Below, one piece after another: positions 1 to 8,767 of a stretch of 64,000 nt of DNA (its first letter is position 1; every line of letters begins with the position of its first letter). The translations under genes and the position numbers were made by a program. Source of the DNA: Bacteroidales bacterium (GTDB lineage Bacteria > Bacteroidota > Bacteroidia > Bacteroidales > F082); the NCBI GenBank assembly GCA_017460915.1, contig JAFUAA010000010.1, positions 26,153 through 90,152 on the forward strand, written 5' to 3'. Below the pieces are notes generated by a model. The model worked only from the letters and a program-made list of their open reading frames with translations. It was not told where the DNA came from and did not search any database.

Positions 1-157
1 CATCGTAGTCGGTGACGGTGACCGTGTCGCCCGCCTGCAAGCCGTCGGCGGCGCTATGGATGGCGCCCGAGAAGATCCACGGGTGGAAGCGGCGCACCGC
101 CTCGTCCTTGCCTCGCAGGAGCCTTATGGTAGGGTAGAGAGGGGTTTGTTCTTGCAT
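1..157 (-). CDS. RlmI-like rRNA (cytosine-C5) methyltransferase, N-terminal part only
   Basis: Only the first 52 codons lie in the window; the gene runs off the left edge. The visible peptide begins MQEQTPLYPTIRLLRGK and continues with RRFHPWIFSGAI, the typical opening of the PUA domain in the RlmI/YccW class of SAM-dependent 23S rRNA methyltransferases, followed by a hydrophilic stretch matching the PUA beta-strand (AGDTVTVTDYD). In that family the PUA domain binds rRNA and a C-terminal Rossmann domain transfers the methyl group; the catalytic part cannot be seen here. The start is set by the first ATG, with a Bacteroidetes -7 element 18 bp upstream. Family assignment is fairly secure, the exact target base is not. 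Confidence 0.7.
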   Translation of the reverse strand, partial: MQEQTPLYPTIRLLRGKDEAVRRFHPWIFSGAIHSAADGLQAGDTVTVTDYD

Positions 158-175
158 CGTTCCAAAATTTTGGGG

Positions 176-183
176 CAAAGGTA
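176..183 (-). promoter_or_regulatory. -7 promoter element TACCTTTG
   Basis: TACCTTTG on the minus strand, 18 bp upstream of the RlmI-like start, matches the Bacteroidetes consensus TAnnTTTG. Confidence 0.6.
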
Positions 184-209
184 AGGAAAAATTGGGTTGG
201 TGGACATTG

Positions 210-692
210 TCATAGAAATCCGGTCATATAAACGGGCAAGAGCATAGTCTCTCCGTCCTTGCGTAGTTCTTTTGTGTATACGAGATAGCGACTTTCGACC
301 TTCGATGGAAACTTTTGGCAAAAAGCATCCAATGAAGCATGGGAGTTATAGCTTCCCGATTTGATTTCCAACGGGCAAACCTACTTGTGGGTCTGTGACA
401 TGGAAGGCAAAATTGACCGTCTTGCTATCTCCCAAAGCAATCAGGTAATCTTTCATTTTGTCCGTCTTTACACCTTTAATGACGGATGTCGGATAAAACG
501 TGATACACCGCGAGCAAGCATTGCAGGGATGGCAGCGAAGAGCTTGCCTATCTTGCCCGTTTTGTCAATCTTCCGAAAATCGTCGATGTAGAGTTTCACG
601 ATTTTGCGCTTTATGGCATCCACAGCCCGCAGGTTTTTGGTGTTCAGGTATTCGCTCACAGCCTGCGGCATTCCGCCCACAAGCATATACAA
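210..692 (-). pseudogene. C-terminal remnant of an AAA ATPase with DUF4143 domain
   Basis: Three reading-frame segments on the minus strand join into the C-terminal half of a DUF4143 AAA+ ATPase. The first (about 692-490) reads MYMLVGGMPQAVSEYLNTKN and continues through KLYIDDFRKIDKTGK. A frameshift in a T-run near 485 leads to FYPTSVIKGVKTDKMKDYL, and a second shift near 365-380 restores the first frame for LEIKSGSYNSHASLDAF and LLPVYMTGFL before TGA. LEIKSG is characteristic of the C-terminal fold of the family. The N-terminal AAA module with Walker motifs is absent; an unrelated gene starts on the other strand at 729. Such ATPases are multicopy accessory genes in Bacteroidales. The identity is clear; the fragment is non-functional. 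Confidence 0.75.
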
Positions 693-728
693 CCCTGAAA
701 GAACTTAGATAACAAAAACATAAACGAC

Positions 729-1025
729 ATGGATAATATAAACACAACAAACGCAATTAACGTAGACTACGATGCGTTGAAAAACGAGACAACAGAGTTT
801 TTAGACAATGCTGTTATCAATGCAAACATTGGAAGAAAGAAACTTGGTTCATCAGACACTATTATGTTGCTTCAAATGGCGCGTTATTACGAAGGAAAGG
901 AGCTTATTAATAACGCCAACCTCCTTTTTGCTATCAATGAGATTTCTTCCACTCCTTCAAAACCTACTAAAAAAAATAGTAATAATCATCGATGGGGAAA
1001 GAATGGAAGTGGAAGCGACAAGTGA
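729..1025 (+). CDS. Hypothetical protein, 98 aa
   Basis: A 98-residue protein, mostly helical by composition, beginning MDNINTTNAINVDYDALKNE and ending in a lysine/asparagine-rich tail. I recognise no family. Its end overlaps the next start by 23 bp in a different frame, suggesting translational coupling with the 1003-1653 gene. No -7 element is obvious upstream, and the gene begins only 36 bp after the decayed ATPase remnant on the other strand. Confidence 0.5.
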   Translation: MDNINTTNAINVDYDALKNETTEFLDNAVINANIGRKKLGSSDTIMLLQMARYYEGKELINNANLLFAINEISSTPSKPTKKNSNNHRWGKNGSGSDK

Positions 1026-1653
1026 TGCTGTTTTGGAAAAAGAAGAATATCCAGTCTCACCGGCAGAAATAAAAGGCTTAAACCCTTGCGCGATGATAGA
1101 TTTGAGGAGAAGGGTAATAGAGTTTACGCTTCAACCAGAGGGTATTAAACGGATTGCTGAAGCCAAGGATGTTGGCGTGTATATCGACTCAGACAACTTG
1201 TATGATGCCAATGGGGGCGATATCCAATTCCGCGATGGCAAAGGGAGTTTCCAAATTGAAGGAATACAAGGGGCGATGAAACGCACCTACCATTACTTTG
1301 TGGACGAAAACTGCTATTCGGATTACTGCTCTTCGTTCCTCGAAAGGAAGCAAAAGCTTCTTGCAGAAGAAGAAAAGTGGGTTGAAGGAGAAAGGCAGAA
1401 AAGAAAACAAGAAGAAAAAGAAGAAGAGGAACTTTGGTATAAAGCGAGAAAAAAATACCTGATCATACTGGCTGTTTCTGTTGGTTTGTTCATTATCGGC
1501 TGCATTCTTGAAGTTGCCTTTAATTACGAGGGACCAACATGGCTTCTTTTATTGGAATTTGGTGGATTTCTATATAGCGGATACAAATTATTAGACATGT
1601 ATGGAATAATAGACAATTGGATGGAAAGATATGGCCGTGGAGGCAGTGAATAG
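1003..1653 (+). CDS. Hypothetical membrane protein with charged helix and two C-terminal transmembrane segments
   Basis: The start chosen is the ATG at 1003, preceded by a purine-rich GGGGAAAGA that fits a ribosome binding site; the upstream extension of this frame only mirrors the preceding gene. The 216-residue product has an N-terminal soluble domain of about 120 residues, a strongly charged helix (about 120-150, rich in E, K and R, likely coiled coil), then two hydrophobic segments around 151-172 and 180-200. This places a soluble N-domain in the cytoplasm with a C-terminal membrane anchor. No family was recognised. It overlaps the preceding gene and is followed 2 bp later by the next, so the three probably form one operon. 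Confidence 0.6.
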   Translation: MEVEATSDAVLEKEEYPVSPAEIKGLNPCAMIDLRRRVIEFTLQPEGIKRIAEAKDVGVYIDSDNLYDANGGDIQFRDGKGSFQIEGIQGAMKRTYHYFVDENCYSDYCSSFLERKQKLLAEEEKWVEGERQKRKQEEKEEEELWYKARKKYLIILAVSVGLFIIGCILEVAFNYEGPTWLLLLEFGGFLYSGYKLLDMYGIIDNWMERYGRGGSE

Positions 1654-1655
1654 TT

Positions 1656-2150
1656 ATGGACAAAAAGTATCCACAAAAACTAAGTTATCCCGACTACGAA
1701 CATTCCTTCAGCCCAAGGCTGTTGAACGACTTTGAAGAGGGTCGGCTCGACGGCTTCGACATGGAGACGATGCGAGGCTTGGTTTACGGCTACACCTTCA
1801 CCGAGGACTATACCAAAGGCGTTATTCCCAACGCTTTCAGCATGGACTATTGGGCAGCCAAGCATGGTTGCCCACAGGAACAACTTCTCTTCGATGCCAT
1901 CAGCAGCACTGGTGAGGGATTGAGCAAAGAAGATGCCATTTGCGTGATATGCATTCAGCATGAATACGAGTACCTTAAGAGGGAATGGCCTTTGAAGATA
2001 AAGGGGCAGAAACTGCTTCTTGACAAAAACATCGACTGCATCGAATTTGAAGAAGGACAAATGATTGACAAGCTCTATTTCGACATTAGCCGTTGGTTTG
2101 AGAGGGTGAAGTGTCGGAAATATGAGCCTTTTGGTATTTTCGATGATTAG
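1656..2150 (+). CDS. Hypothetical soluble protein, 164 aa
   Basis: Starts 2 bp after the stop of the membrane protein gene, so almost certainly co-transcribed. The 164-residue protein is acidic, has no signal peptide or membrane segment, and is rich in aromatic residues (for example YDYEHSF-like and SRWFERVKC segments). No catalytic motif or known domain was recognised. Its position with a membrane partner suggests a shared accessory function, but nothing in the sequence shows what that is. Confidence 0.55.
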   Translation: MDKKYPQKLSYPDYEHSFSPRLLNDFEEGRLDGFDMETMRGLVYGYTFTEDYTKGVIPNAFSMDYWAAKHGCPQEQLLFDAISSTGEGLSKEDAICVICIQHEYEYLKREWPLKIKGQKLLLDKNIDCIEFEEGQMIDKLYFDISRWFERVKCRKYEPFGIFDD

Positions 2151-2201
2151 GTGGTGCGATTAAATATTGTATGTTGAAAAAGCACTAAATACACAGCCAA
2201 A

Positions 2202-2489
2202 ATGCTATCCAATTACTTGATTTGTCCAAAGTGCGAGAGCCTTTTTTCGCCCGAGTTTAATGCTTGTCCCATTTGTGGTGCGGCGATAGACACAGATGCA
2301 GAACACCGTGTTTTTCGTATTTTGCCCCATGTGGTTTGCGGCAATTGCGGCAACCTTGTGCCCGAGTCAGCCGATGTTTGCCCTTTCTGTGAAGCACCAA
2401 TGGATTCTCATGCCAAGCGCGAAATCGTGGAGCAACCGGTAGGGTTGGAGATTGTTGGTGCAATAGGGACACCCATTGGCACAGCATGA
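2202..2489 (+). CDS. Double zinc-ribbon protein, 95 aa
   Basis: Two zinc-ribbon modules are visible: CPKC...CPIC at about residues 8-25 and CGNC...CPFC at about residues 46-64, each with the two CxxC knuckles needed to bind one zinc ion. The remainder is a short acidic linker and a hydrophobic Gly/Ile-rich tail. Such proteins usually mediate nucleic-acid or protein contacts, but the specific role is unknown. The gene follows the three-gene cluster by 51 bp, and a strong hairpin terminator lies about 40 bp downstream, so it is likely the last gene of that transcription unit. Confidence 0.65.
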   Translation: MLSNYLICPKCESLFSPEFNACPICGAAIDTDAEHRVFRILPHVVCGNCGNLVPESADVCPFCEAPMDSHAKREIVEQPVGLEIVGAIGTPIGTA

Positions 2490-2527
2490 AGGACTACCAG
2501 CGTTTTGAGAGGTAATAGCCTCGTCTC

Positions 2528-2569
2528 GGGCGAAATCCACCCATTCTCGGTTAGATTTCGCCCATTTTT
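2528..2569 (+). terminator. Rho-independent terminator
   Basis: Ten-base inverted repeat GGGCGAAATC / GATTTCGCCC separated by 16 bases and followed by ATTTTTA, placed just after the zinc-ribbon gene. Confidence 0.7.
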
Positions 2570-2602
2570 ATACCAACCCATTTCCAAATCGGATAAATTT
2601 CC

Positions 2603-2610
2603 TACCTTTG
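2603..2610 (+). promoter_or_regulatory. -7 promoter element TACCTTTG
   Basis: TACCTTTG, 71 bp upstream of the DUF1016 reading frame; fits the Bacteroidetes consensus. Confidence 0.5.
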
Positions 2611-2681
2611 GCCTCGAATTTCAAAACAAAGAATCGGGAAAAGATAGGATTGTAACCACATAGACAAACAAAAGATTGAAC

Positions 2682-3694
2682 ATGGATGACAAGGAATACG
2701 CACAATGGATTGTTGAATTAAAGCATCGCATTAAAAACGCGCAGATTAAGTCGGCAGTAAAGGTTAATCAAGAACTGATCAACTGTATTGGTCTATAGGG
2801 AAGGATATTGTTGAGAAAAAGGCAGAAGACACCATTGGCGGCAATTTCTACAAACGCATCAGCAGCGACTTGCAATCGGAATTCCCTGATATGAAGGGCT
2901 TTTCGGAACGCAATATTTTTTATATGCGCTCCATGTTTCTGTTGTTTTCTCCTCTCGAAACAGAACTGCCACAACTTGTGGCAGTCGATAAAGAACTGCC
3001 GCAACCTGTGGCAGTCAATGTAAAGGAAATCGTCTGCCTCATTCCATGGGGACATATCCGACACATTATCGACAAACACCTGTCGTCCGAGGAAGCGTTT
3101 TTTTATGTTCAGAAAACGTTGGAGAATGGTTGGAGCAGAGCCGTACTGATGAACATGATGGATACGCGGCTCTACGAAGCAAAAGGAAAGGCTATCAGTA
3201 ATTTTTCAACGGTCTTGCCTTCGCCCGAAAGCGACTATGCCTAGCAAATCACCAAAGACCCTTATAACTTCGATTTCCTTACGCTCAACGAAAACTACAA
3301 GGAACTGGAACTGCAAAAAGCTCTTGAACAAAACATTACACGGTTTCTACTGGAATTGGGAAACGGGTTCGCATTCGTGGGACGGCAGGTCAGACTTGAG
3401 GTAAACGGCGATGAGTTTTTCTGCGATTTGCTATTCTATCATATTTCGCTGAAAAGATATGTGGTCGTGGAGCTTAAAACTGTGAAATTCGAACCTGAAT
3501 TCATCAGCAAGGTCAACTTTTATTGCAATGCAGTTAACCATTTGCTGAAAAAGAATGATGACAATGATACAATTGGGCTGTTGATTTGCAAGGAGAAGAA
3601 TGACGTAGTGGCTCAATGGACTGTTGAAAACGCGCCAGTACCAATCGCAATTTCAAAGTACACGCTGCAACATGTTATTCCGTCTTCAAATTAA
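2682..3694 (+). pseudogene. DUF1016 (YhcG-type) PD-(D/E)XK nuclease family protein, frameshifted and interrupted
   Basis: The reading frame begins MDDKEYAQWIVELKHRIKNA and should continue into YWSIGKDIVEKKAED, but a one-base loss near 2785 shifts the frame. The second segment, typical of the DUF1016 N-terminal domain (FSERNIFYMRSM, WGHIRHIIDK), runs to an in-frame TAG at 3242-3244 exactly where homologues have Gln (normally AQQITKDPYNFDFL). The rest, in the same frame, holds the nuclease-like domain: FVGRQVRLEV, EFFCDLLFYH, VVVELKTVKF, ISKVNFYCNAV. The D...ExK pattern of PD-(D/E)XK enzymes is intact (D in FFCDLLF, E and K in VELKT). Family members often accompany restriction or other accessory loci. 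Two independent lesions make this a true pseudogene unless both are sequence errors. Confidence 0.85.
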
Positions 3695-3792
3695 ATGAGA
3701 ATCTGCCTAACATGCTGCTTTGGCATCAAAGAAGATTTCTTTCATGCTTGGGGCATTCCAGAGCCTACGATGACATACAGCGAAAAGGGGTT

Positions 3793-3871
3793 CACGCTTT
3801 TCCAAGAAAAACAATGCAAAGAACTTACGCTTTTCCAATATTTTTTGGCGCAAAATCTTACGCTTTTCCAA
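3793..3871 (+). repeat. Three 33-bp-spaced copies of cacgcttttccaa-type repeat
   Basis: The motif (t/c)(t)acgcttttccaa occurs at 3793-3805, 3825-3838 and 3858-3871, exactly 33 bp apart. In the plus frame from 3695 it encodes an 11-residue period starting TLFQ. The intervals between copies differ, so only the motif is conserved. I see no convincing gene in the 3695-3919 interval; this repeat is its only structure. Confidence 0.5.
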
Positions 3872-3919
3872 TTTTATTGCCGCATCATGAAGTACAACCA
3901 GCATTTCGAGAAATAATAA

Positions 3920-5602
3920 TTACTTATCCCTCACTAACCGCATCGCCGTCCGTGCATGAGGATAATACGGCATCGTGGTATATAGGTGTTCATCATCAAA
4001 ATCAATGCGCCAACAAAACCACGGCTCACAACGTGTGTCCGACCAATAAGCGCCATAAGAACCTGTGATTTCCCACATGGTCTCCCGTTCGGGAACCAAA
4101 CCGCTTGCTGGCAGAAAAACGGCTCCATTGGCTTCCAAAACCTGCTCCCAGTCATGAGCTGAAATGACATTGCTGGAATGACTAGCCAGGAAATCGTTGG
4201 CATAATTGATTGGGAAACAGTTTGATTTCCAATGGTCAAGGAAGAGAACCATTCCGTTGACCCCGTTCACAATGGCTTTGGCATATCGCCAACCGGATTC
4301 GGTATTGCGTTTCTCCAACAAAAACCTCCATTCCTGCATGGTCATAGTCCGCCACAAGCCTTCTTGGTTGCCCCCGTTCACAATCGCGTTATAGCCCCAG
4401 TCGGCTTGTCCGGTCTGTTCGTGCAAGTCGCAACTGTCGCATCCGTATGCGGCATGGGCAAACTGGGCAAAGTCAATGCTTAAATCTGTCTCGCATGGCC
4501 AGGGCTGGTAACACTCAGCCTCATGGTCATAACCGCTTGTGCTCCATGCAAACAAATCGATCCGGCCCTCATAATGATAGGTCGCTAACCTATTGTTGCA
4601 TTTGATGCCGTTTTCAAACACGTTGCCTACCGAGTCGTTTCCCACAAAATCCCATTGGTGTTCGGCAAAACGCCATGTGTTGGTGGAGGCTTGGTATTGC
4701 AAGTTGCCTTTCGAGAAAACCACCTGGTCGCCCGCCTCATTGATGGTGAACAAGCCGTTGATGGCGCCTTCGGGTGCGGCGAGACGAGGCGGAAGAGGTT
4801 CCTCCTTGTTGTTCACCAACCAAACGATGGCTCCGATGAACAATGCCGCAGCCAAACCTAACCCGATTCTCGAAGTGACGAAGGTCACTTCGCTTCGCCG
4901 AATGGCTTTCCGCAATGCCTCAATGCTTTGGTAACGTTCTTTAGGGTCCTTCTTCAAGCATTGCCCGACAATAGATTCCTTGGCTAAATGGTATTGCTGC
5001 ATCAGCTTTCCAAGAGCATAGATGTCGGTGGCGGGCGAGATGAGATGGGTTTTTGCGGCCAATTGTTCAGGTGCGCAGTAGTCGCGGGTATAGCCCAAGT
5101 CGTAAACGAAACTTTCGCTCCAGCCGAAGCCGAGGTCGATAAGCTTGACGTGGTGGCTTCTGTCGGTAATGAGGATGTTGCGCGGTTTCAGATCGAGGTG
5201 GAGCATGCCCTTGTCGTGGACGTAAGCCAAGGCCGAAAACAACTCGTCGAGGAAACGCTTTCAGTTTTCCTTGTTGAGGAAATAGTCGGGATGCTGGGCG
5301 ACGAATTCCTCCAAACTGTCGCCGTCCACATAGTCCATGCGGATGAAGGGACCTTTCGCGTCCTCGTCGCAGGCGAAATAACGCACGATGTTGGGGTGCT
5401 CCAAGTCAATGCCCAATTCAAACTCCTTGCGGAAGAGGCTCATGTAGGCCTCCGATTGGCAGTATTGCGGCTTGGGTCGCTTCACGCAATAGACGCGACT
5501 GTCCTTCACCAGTTTGTAGCAGTCGGCGGTGCCGCCGCCGTCAAACAGGATTTCGTCTTGAACCTGCGCCGCAGGGTTGGTATAGTCGGAATCGGTGGTC
5601 AT
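3920..5602 (-). pseudogene. Hanks-type Ser/Thr protein kinase with transmembrane helix and C-terminal FISUMP-like sensor domain, in-frame TGA
   Basis: One continuous frame interrupted only by TGA at 5261-5263. The first 113 residues form the kinase N-lobe: FDGGGTADCYKL glycine loop, YCVKRPK lysine, HPNIVRYF, then EEFVAQHPDYF. After the stop the frame continues with the C-lobe: HLDLKPRNIL catalytic loop, LIDLGFG in place of DFG, YCAPEQL, and DIYALGKL. A juxtamembrane helix and one hydrophobic segment (IGLGLAAALFIGAIVWLV) follow, then an extracytoplasmic domain of about 260 residues with FSKGNLQYQAS, EHQWDFVG and a closing PYYPHARTAMRLVRDK, resembling the FISUMP-type surface domains of Bacteroidetes. 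CGA to TGA (Arg to stop) would explain the lesion. Downstream restart at the ATG of codon 5242 would lack the N-lobe. All other kinase residues look conserved, so the break may be recent. Confidence 0.8.
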
Positions 5603-5647
5603 GACGTCTCAATGATGGAAAAGGGTAACATCTGCTAAATCTTTTGG

Positions 5648-5655
5648 CAAAGATA
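5648..5655 (-). promoter_or_regulatory. -7 promoter element TATCTTTG
   Basis: TATCTTTG on the minus strand 45 bp upstream of the kinase start. The 5656-5840 interval otherwise shows only a short cttcgacaagctc motif seen elsewhere as a dispersed repeat. Confidence 0.6.
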
Positions 5656-5840
5656 CGGATTTCCGCAAGATATCGAACTGCAAAATGCAAATGGATGAAA
5701 TGGATGGCGCTTCGACAAGCTCTGTGTCCTAATTTGCGCCACGATCATAAGTGAGTTTTATGGAACCTTTGAAGAGTCACCTCCATATGGTGGGCGAGGA
5801 ATAATTTTGATGGTTTGGTAGGGAATCCTTTCCTATTCCT

Positions 5841-5848
5841 TATCTTTG
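5841..5848 (+). promoter_or_regulatory. -7 promoter element TATCTTTG
   Basis: TATCTTTG 16 bp upstream of the adenine deaminase start. Confidence 0.65.
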
Positions 5849-5864
5849 CGCCAAAATTGGGACT

Positions 5865-7499
5865 ATGAACAACAGCTTTACCATCGGGGGTCAGATTGTC
5901 GACCTCGTCAATTCCAGGATTTTCTCGGGAGTCGTAGTCGTCGAAGACGGCAAAATCACCAAGATAGAACAGCAGCCTGTGGGCAACACACAGTACATCA
6001 TGCCGGGTTTCGTCGATGCGCATGTGCACATCGAGAGCTCGATGCTTGTGCCTTCCGAGTTTGCCCGCTTGGCCGTCTGCCACGGGACGGTGGCCACCGT
6101 CAGTGATCCGCATGAAATCGCCAATGTGCTTGGGAAAGAGGGCGTTAAGTATATGATTGAAAACGGCAAGAAAGTGCCGTTCAAGTTCGTCTTCGGTGCG
6201 CCGAGTTGCGTGCCCTCCACGGCCTTCGAAACGGCTGGTGCCGTCCTCGATGCCAACGACATTGAAGAACTGATGGCGTCCGACGACATCCACTACCTCT
6301 CGGAGATGATGAACTACCCGGGCGTGTTGGCCGATGACCCTGAAATCCTGAAGAAAATCGCTGCCGCGCAAAAGCACGGCAAGCCCGTTGACGGGCACGC
6401 CCCTGCCTTGTCGGGCCGCGACTTGCAGAAATACGTCGGCGCGGGCATCAGCACCGACCACGAGTGTTTCACTTTGGCCGAGGCCTTGGAGAAAATCAGC
6501 CTTGGCATGAAAATCCTCATTCGCGAAGGCAGCGCAGCCAAGAACTTCGAGGCACTCATTCCGCTGATGGAGTCGCACCCCGACAAACTGATGTTCTGCT
6601 CCGACGACAAGCATCCCAACGAGCTGGTGAAAGGTCATGTCGACGAGTTGGTGCGTAGGTCTATTGCGTTGGGTTACAACGTCATGGATGTGCTGAAAGC
6701 GGCTTCGCTCAATGCCGTCAGGCATTACAAACTCAACGTGGGCATGCTGCAGGTGGGCGACGATGCCGACTTCATCATGGTCGATGATTTGAGGAATCCT
6801 GTGGCGCAACAGACGTATATCAAGGGTGTGTTGGTGGCCGAAAATGGCACTTCAAACATCAAATATGTGGAGGCTGAGACGCCCAACTATTTTGAATGTC
6901 CTTACCTTCAAGCCGAAGACCTTTTCGTTCCTGACGAAGGGAAGAAAATCAAGGTTATTGAATGCCTTGATGGACAACTGATTACGGAATCCTTCCTCAC
7001 TGAGTCGAAGGTGGAAAATGGGAGCATCGTCAGCGATGTGGAACGCGACATTCTGAAGATGGTGGTCGTCAACCGCTACCAACCGAGCAAGCCTGCCGTG
7101 GCTTTCATCAAGAATTTTGGCCTCAAACGTGGAGCCTTGGCTTCAAGTGTGGCCCACGACAGCCATAACATCGTGGCGGTGGGTGCCAGCGACCGCGACA
7201 TTCTTCATGCCGTCAACCTACTCATTGAGCATGGTGGTGGCGTGACCGCCTATTGTGGCACGGAGATGGTGGCGGTGCCCTTGCCTGTGGCAGGACTGAT
7301 GAGCAACGAAGACGGCTACGAGGTGGCGCAAGCCTACCAAAAAGCCGATACCTTGGCAAAACGCTTTGGTTCAACGCTCTATGCGCCATTCATGACCTTG
7401 GCTTTTATGGCGCTGCTGGTCATTCCCGAGCTGAAGTTGAGCGATCAAGGGCTGTTTGACGTCACGAATTTCGTTTTCACCTCACTCTATGAGGATTAA
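5865..7499 (+). CDS. ade: Adenine deaminase
   Basis: The 544-residue protein matches the adenine deaminase branch of the amidohydrolase superfamily, which hydrolyses adenine to hypoxanthine and ammonia in purine salvage. Visible features are the N-terminal beta-sandwich ([16 protein letters not shown]), the metal-binding [10 protein letters not shown] at about residues 50-60, [34 protein letters not shown], and the metal-ligand aspartate in [11 protein letters not shown]. The C-terminal region [16 protein letters not shown] and [21 protein letters not shown] is diagnostic of the family, and total length is normal. The start follows a -7 element closely. The stop overlaps the stop of rodA by a few bases on the opposite strand, so the two are convergent. 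Confidence 0.93.
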   Translation: MNNSFTIGGQIVDLVNSRIFSGVVVVEDGKITKIEQQPVGNTQYIMPGFVDAHVHIESSMLVPSEFARLAVCHGTVATVSDPHEIANVLGKEGVKYMIENGKKVPFKFVFGAPSCVPSTAFETAGAVLDANDIEELMASDDIHYLSEMMNYPGVLADDPEILKKIAAAQKHGKPVDGHAPALSGRDLQKYVGAGISTDHECFTLAEALEKISLGMKILIREGSAAKNFEALIPLMESHPDKLMFCSDDKHPNELVKGHVDELVRRSIALGYNVMDVLKAASLNAVRHYKLNVGMLQVGDDADFIMVDDLRNPVAQQTYIKGVLVAENGTSNIKYVEAETPNYFECPYLQAEDLFVPDEGKKIKVIECLDGQLITESFLTESKVENGSIVSDVERDILKMVVVNRYQPSKPAVAFIKNFGLKRGALASSVAHDSHNIVAVGASDRDILHAVNLLIEHGGGVTAYCGTEMVAVPLPVAGLMSNEDGYEVAQAYQKADTLAKRFGSTLYAPFMTLAFMALLVIPELKLSDQGLFDVTNFVFTSLYED

Positions 7500-8767
7500 A
7501 GCACATTGACGCGGTTGGCGTCCTGCTTCACGAAGATGGCCAACATGATGGTGAAGGCCAGCATGCTAGAGCCGCCGTAACTGAGGAAGGGTAGGGGTAT
7601 GCCGATGACGGGCATCAGGCCGATGGTCATACCTATATTAATGAAGAAGTGCATGAAGATGATACCTGCAATGGCATAGCCATACACGCGGCTGAAGGTC
7701 GACTTTTGTCGCTCGGCCAAGGTGACGATGCGCAGCAGCAATCCTACATAGAGTAGAACCACGGCTGCTGTGCCGAGGAATCCGCCTTCTTCGCCTATGG
7801 TGCAGAAAATGAAGTCGGTGTGTTGTTCGGGGACGAAGTCGTATTTTGTCTGGGTGCCTTGCAAGAAGCCTTTCCCGCAGAAACCGCCCGATCCGATGGC
7901 GATTTTCGATTGGTGCACATTGTAGCCCACGCCTTGGGGGTCGTCTAGTTTGCCGAGCATCACCAAGATGCGGTTTTGTTGGTGCTCTTGAAGCACTTTG
8001 TGGAAGGCGTAATCCACTGAAAACACGAACGCAAACATGAAGGCGAACACGGCCACCATCCTGATGAGGTGCTTCTTTTTGGTGAGCAGATAATAGGTCA
8101 ATGTGAGGACGAAAAGGGCTCCAAGGATGATGTACATCACCTTTTGGGACCACACCAAGGTGAAGATGAACAAGAGAATGACCGCCACACCGGCCACCAT
8201 GAGCCATCCTGCGCCTGGGAGGCCTTCGCGGTAAAGCACGAAGATGAATGACACGAACACGATGGCCGATCCCGTGTCGTTTTGTGCCAAAACCAACGCC
8301 ATGGGTGCAAGCACGATGAGGGTTGCAATAAGCTGGTCTTTGCGCTTTTGCAGGTCAACATCCAGACGGTCGAGGTAGCCGGCCAAAGCCAAAGCCGTAG
8401 CCATCTTGGCGAACTCGGAAGGCTGGAACTTGACGCCGTGTCCGAGGTCGATCCACGAGGTGGCGCCTTTGGTGACTTTTCCATAGGCCAACACGATGAG
8501 CAGCGCGGCCAAGAAAAAGAAATAGACCCAAAACGAGAAAGCATTGAAGACCTTGGCGTCGATGAGCAGGATGAGAAAGCCTGCAAAGAGCGATGCGCCA
8601 ATCCAAAGCAGTTGTTTTCCATAGACTTGCGTGAAGTCGAAGATGCTGGGATGGGCTTCGTTGTAGCGGGCCGAGAAGATGCTGAACCAGCCAATCAGGA
8701 CTAGTGCAAAATAGATGAGCACGGTCACCCAGTCGATTTTTCCTATGATACTGTTCCTTTCGTTCAT
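7496..8767 (-). CDS. rodA: Rod shape-determining peptidoglycan polymerase RodA
   Basis: A 423-residue SEDS protein with about ten membrane segments. RodA polymerises lipid II into glycan strands in the elongasome together with PBP2. Family markers include [40 protein letters not shown], the long loop [34 protein letters not shown] and the end [20 protein letters not shown]. The gene is the second of a two-gene unit: its ATG overlaps the stop of the PBP2 gene by four bases (ATGA), indicating translational coupling. Length is slightly above average because of a lysine-rich insertion ([10 protein letters not shown]) between two membrane helices, as is common in Bacteroidetes. Confidence 0.95.
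   Translation of the reverse strand: MNERNSIIGKIDWVTVLIYFALVLIGWFSIFSARYNEAHPSIFDFTQVYGKQLLWIGASLFAGFLILLIDAKVFNAFSFWVYFFFLAALLIVLAYGKVTKGATSWIDLGHGVKFQPSEFAKMATALALAGYLDRLDVDLQKRKDQLIATLIVLAPMALVLAQNDTGSAIVFVSFIFVLYREGLPGAGWLMVAGVAVILLFIFTLVWSQKVMYIILGALFVLTLTYYLLTKKKHLIRMVAVFAFMFAFVFSVDYAFHKVLQEHQQNRILVMLGKLDDPQGVGYNVHQSKIAIGSGGFCGKGFLQGTQTKYDFVPEQHTDFIFCTIGEEGGFLGTAAVVLLYVGLLLRIVTLAERQKSTFSRVYGYAIAGIIFMHFFINIGMTIGLMPVIGIPLPFLSYGGSSMLAFTIMLAIFVKQDANRVNVL

Noticed and set aside
3242-5263. Stop codon recoding to explain in-frame TAG, TGA and TAA
   Set aside because: All three stop codons interrupt different genes, and each is also used as a normal stop elsewhere in the window; no selenocysteine-type hairpin was apparent.
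5745-6809. Long open frame of 354 codons on the minus strand
   Set aside because: It is antisense to the conserved adenine deaminase gene, has His/Val-rich composition typical of antisense frames in balanced-GC genes, and no promoter.
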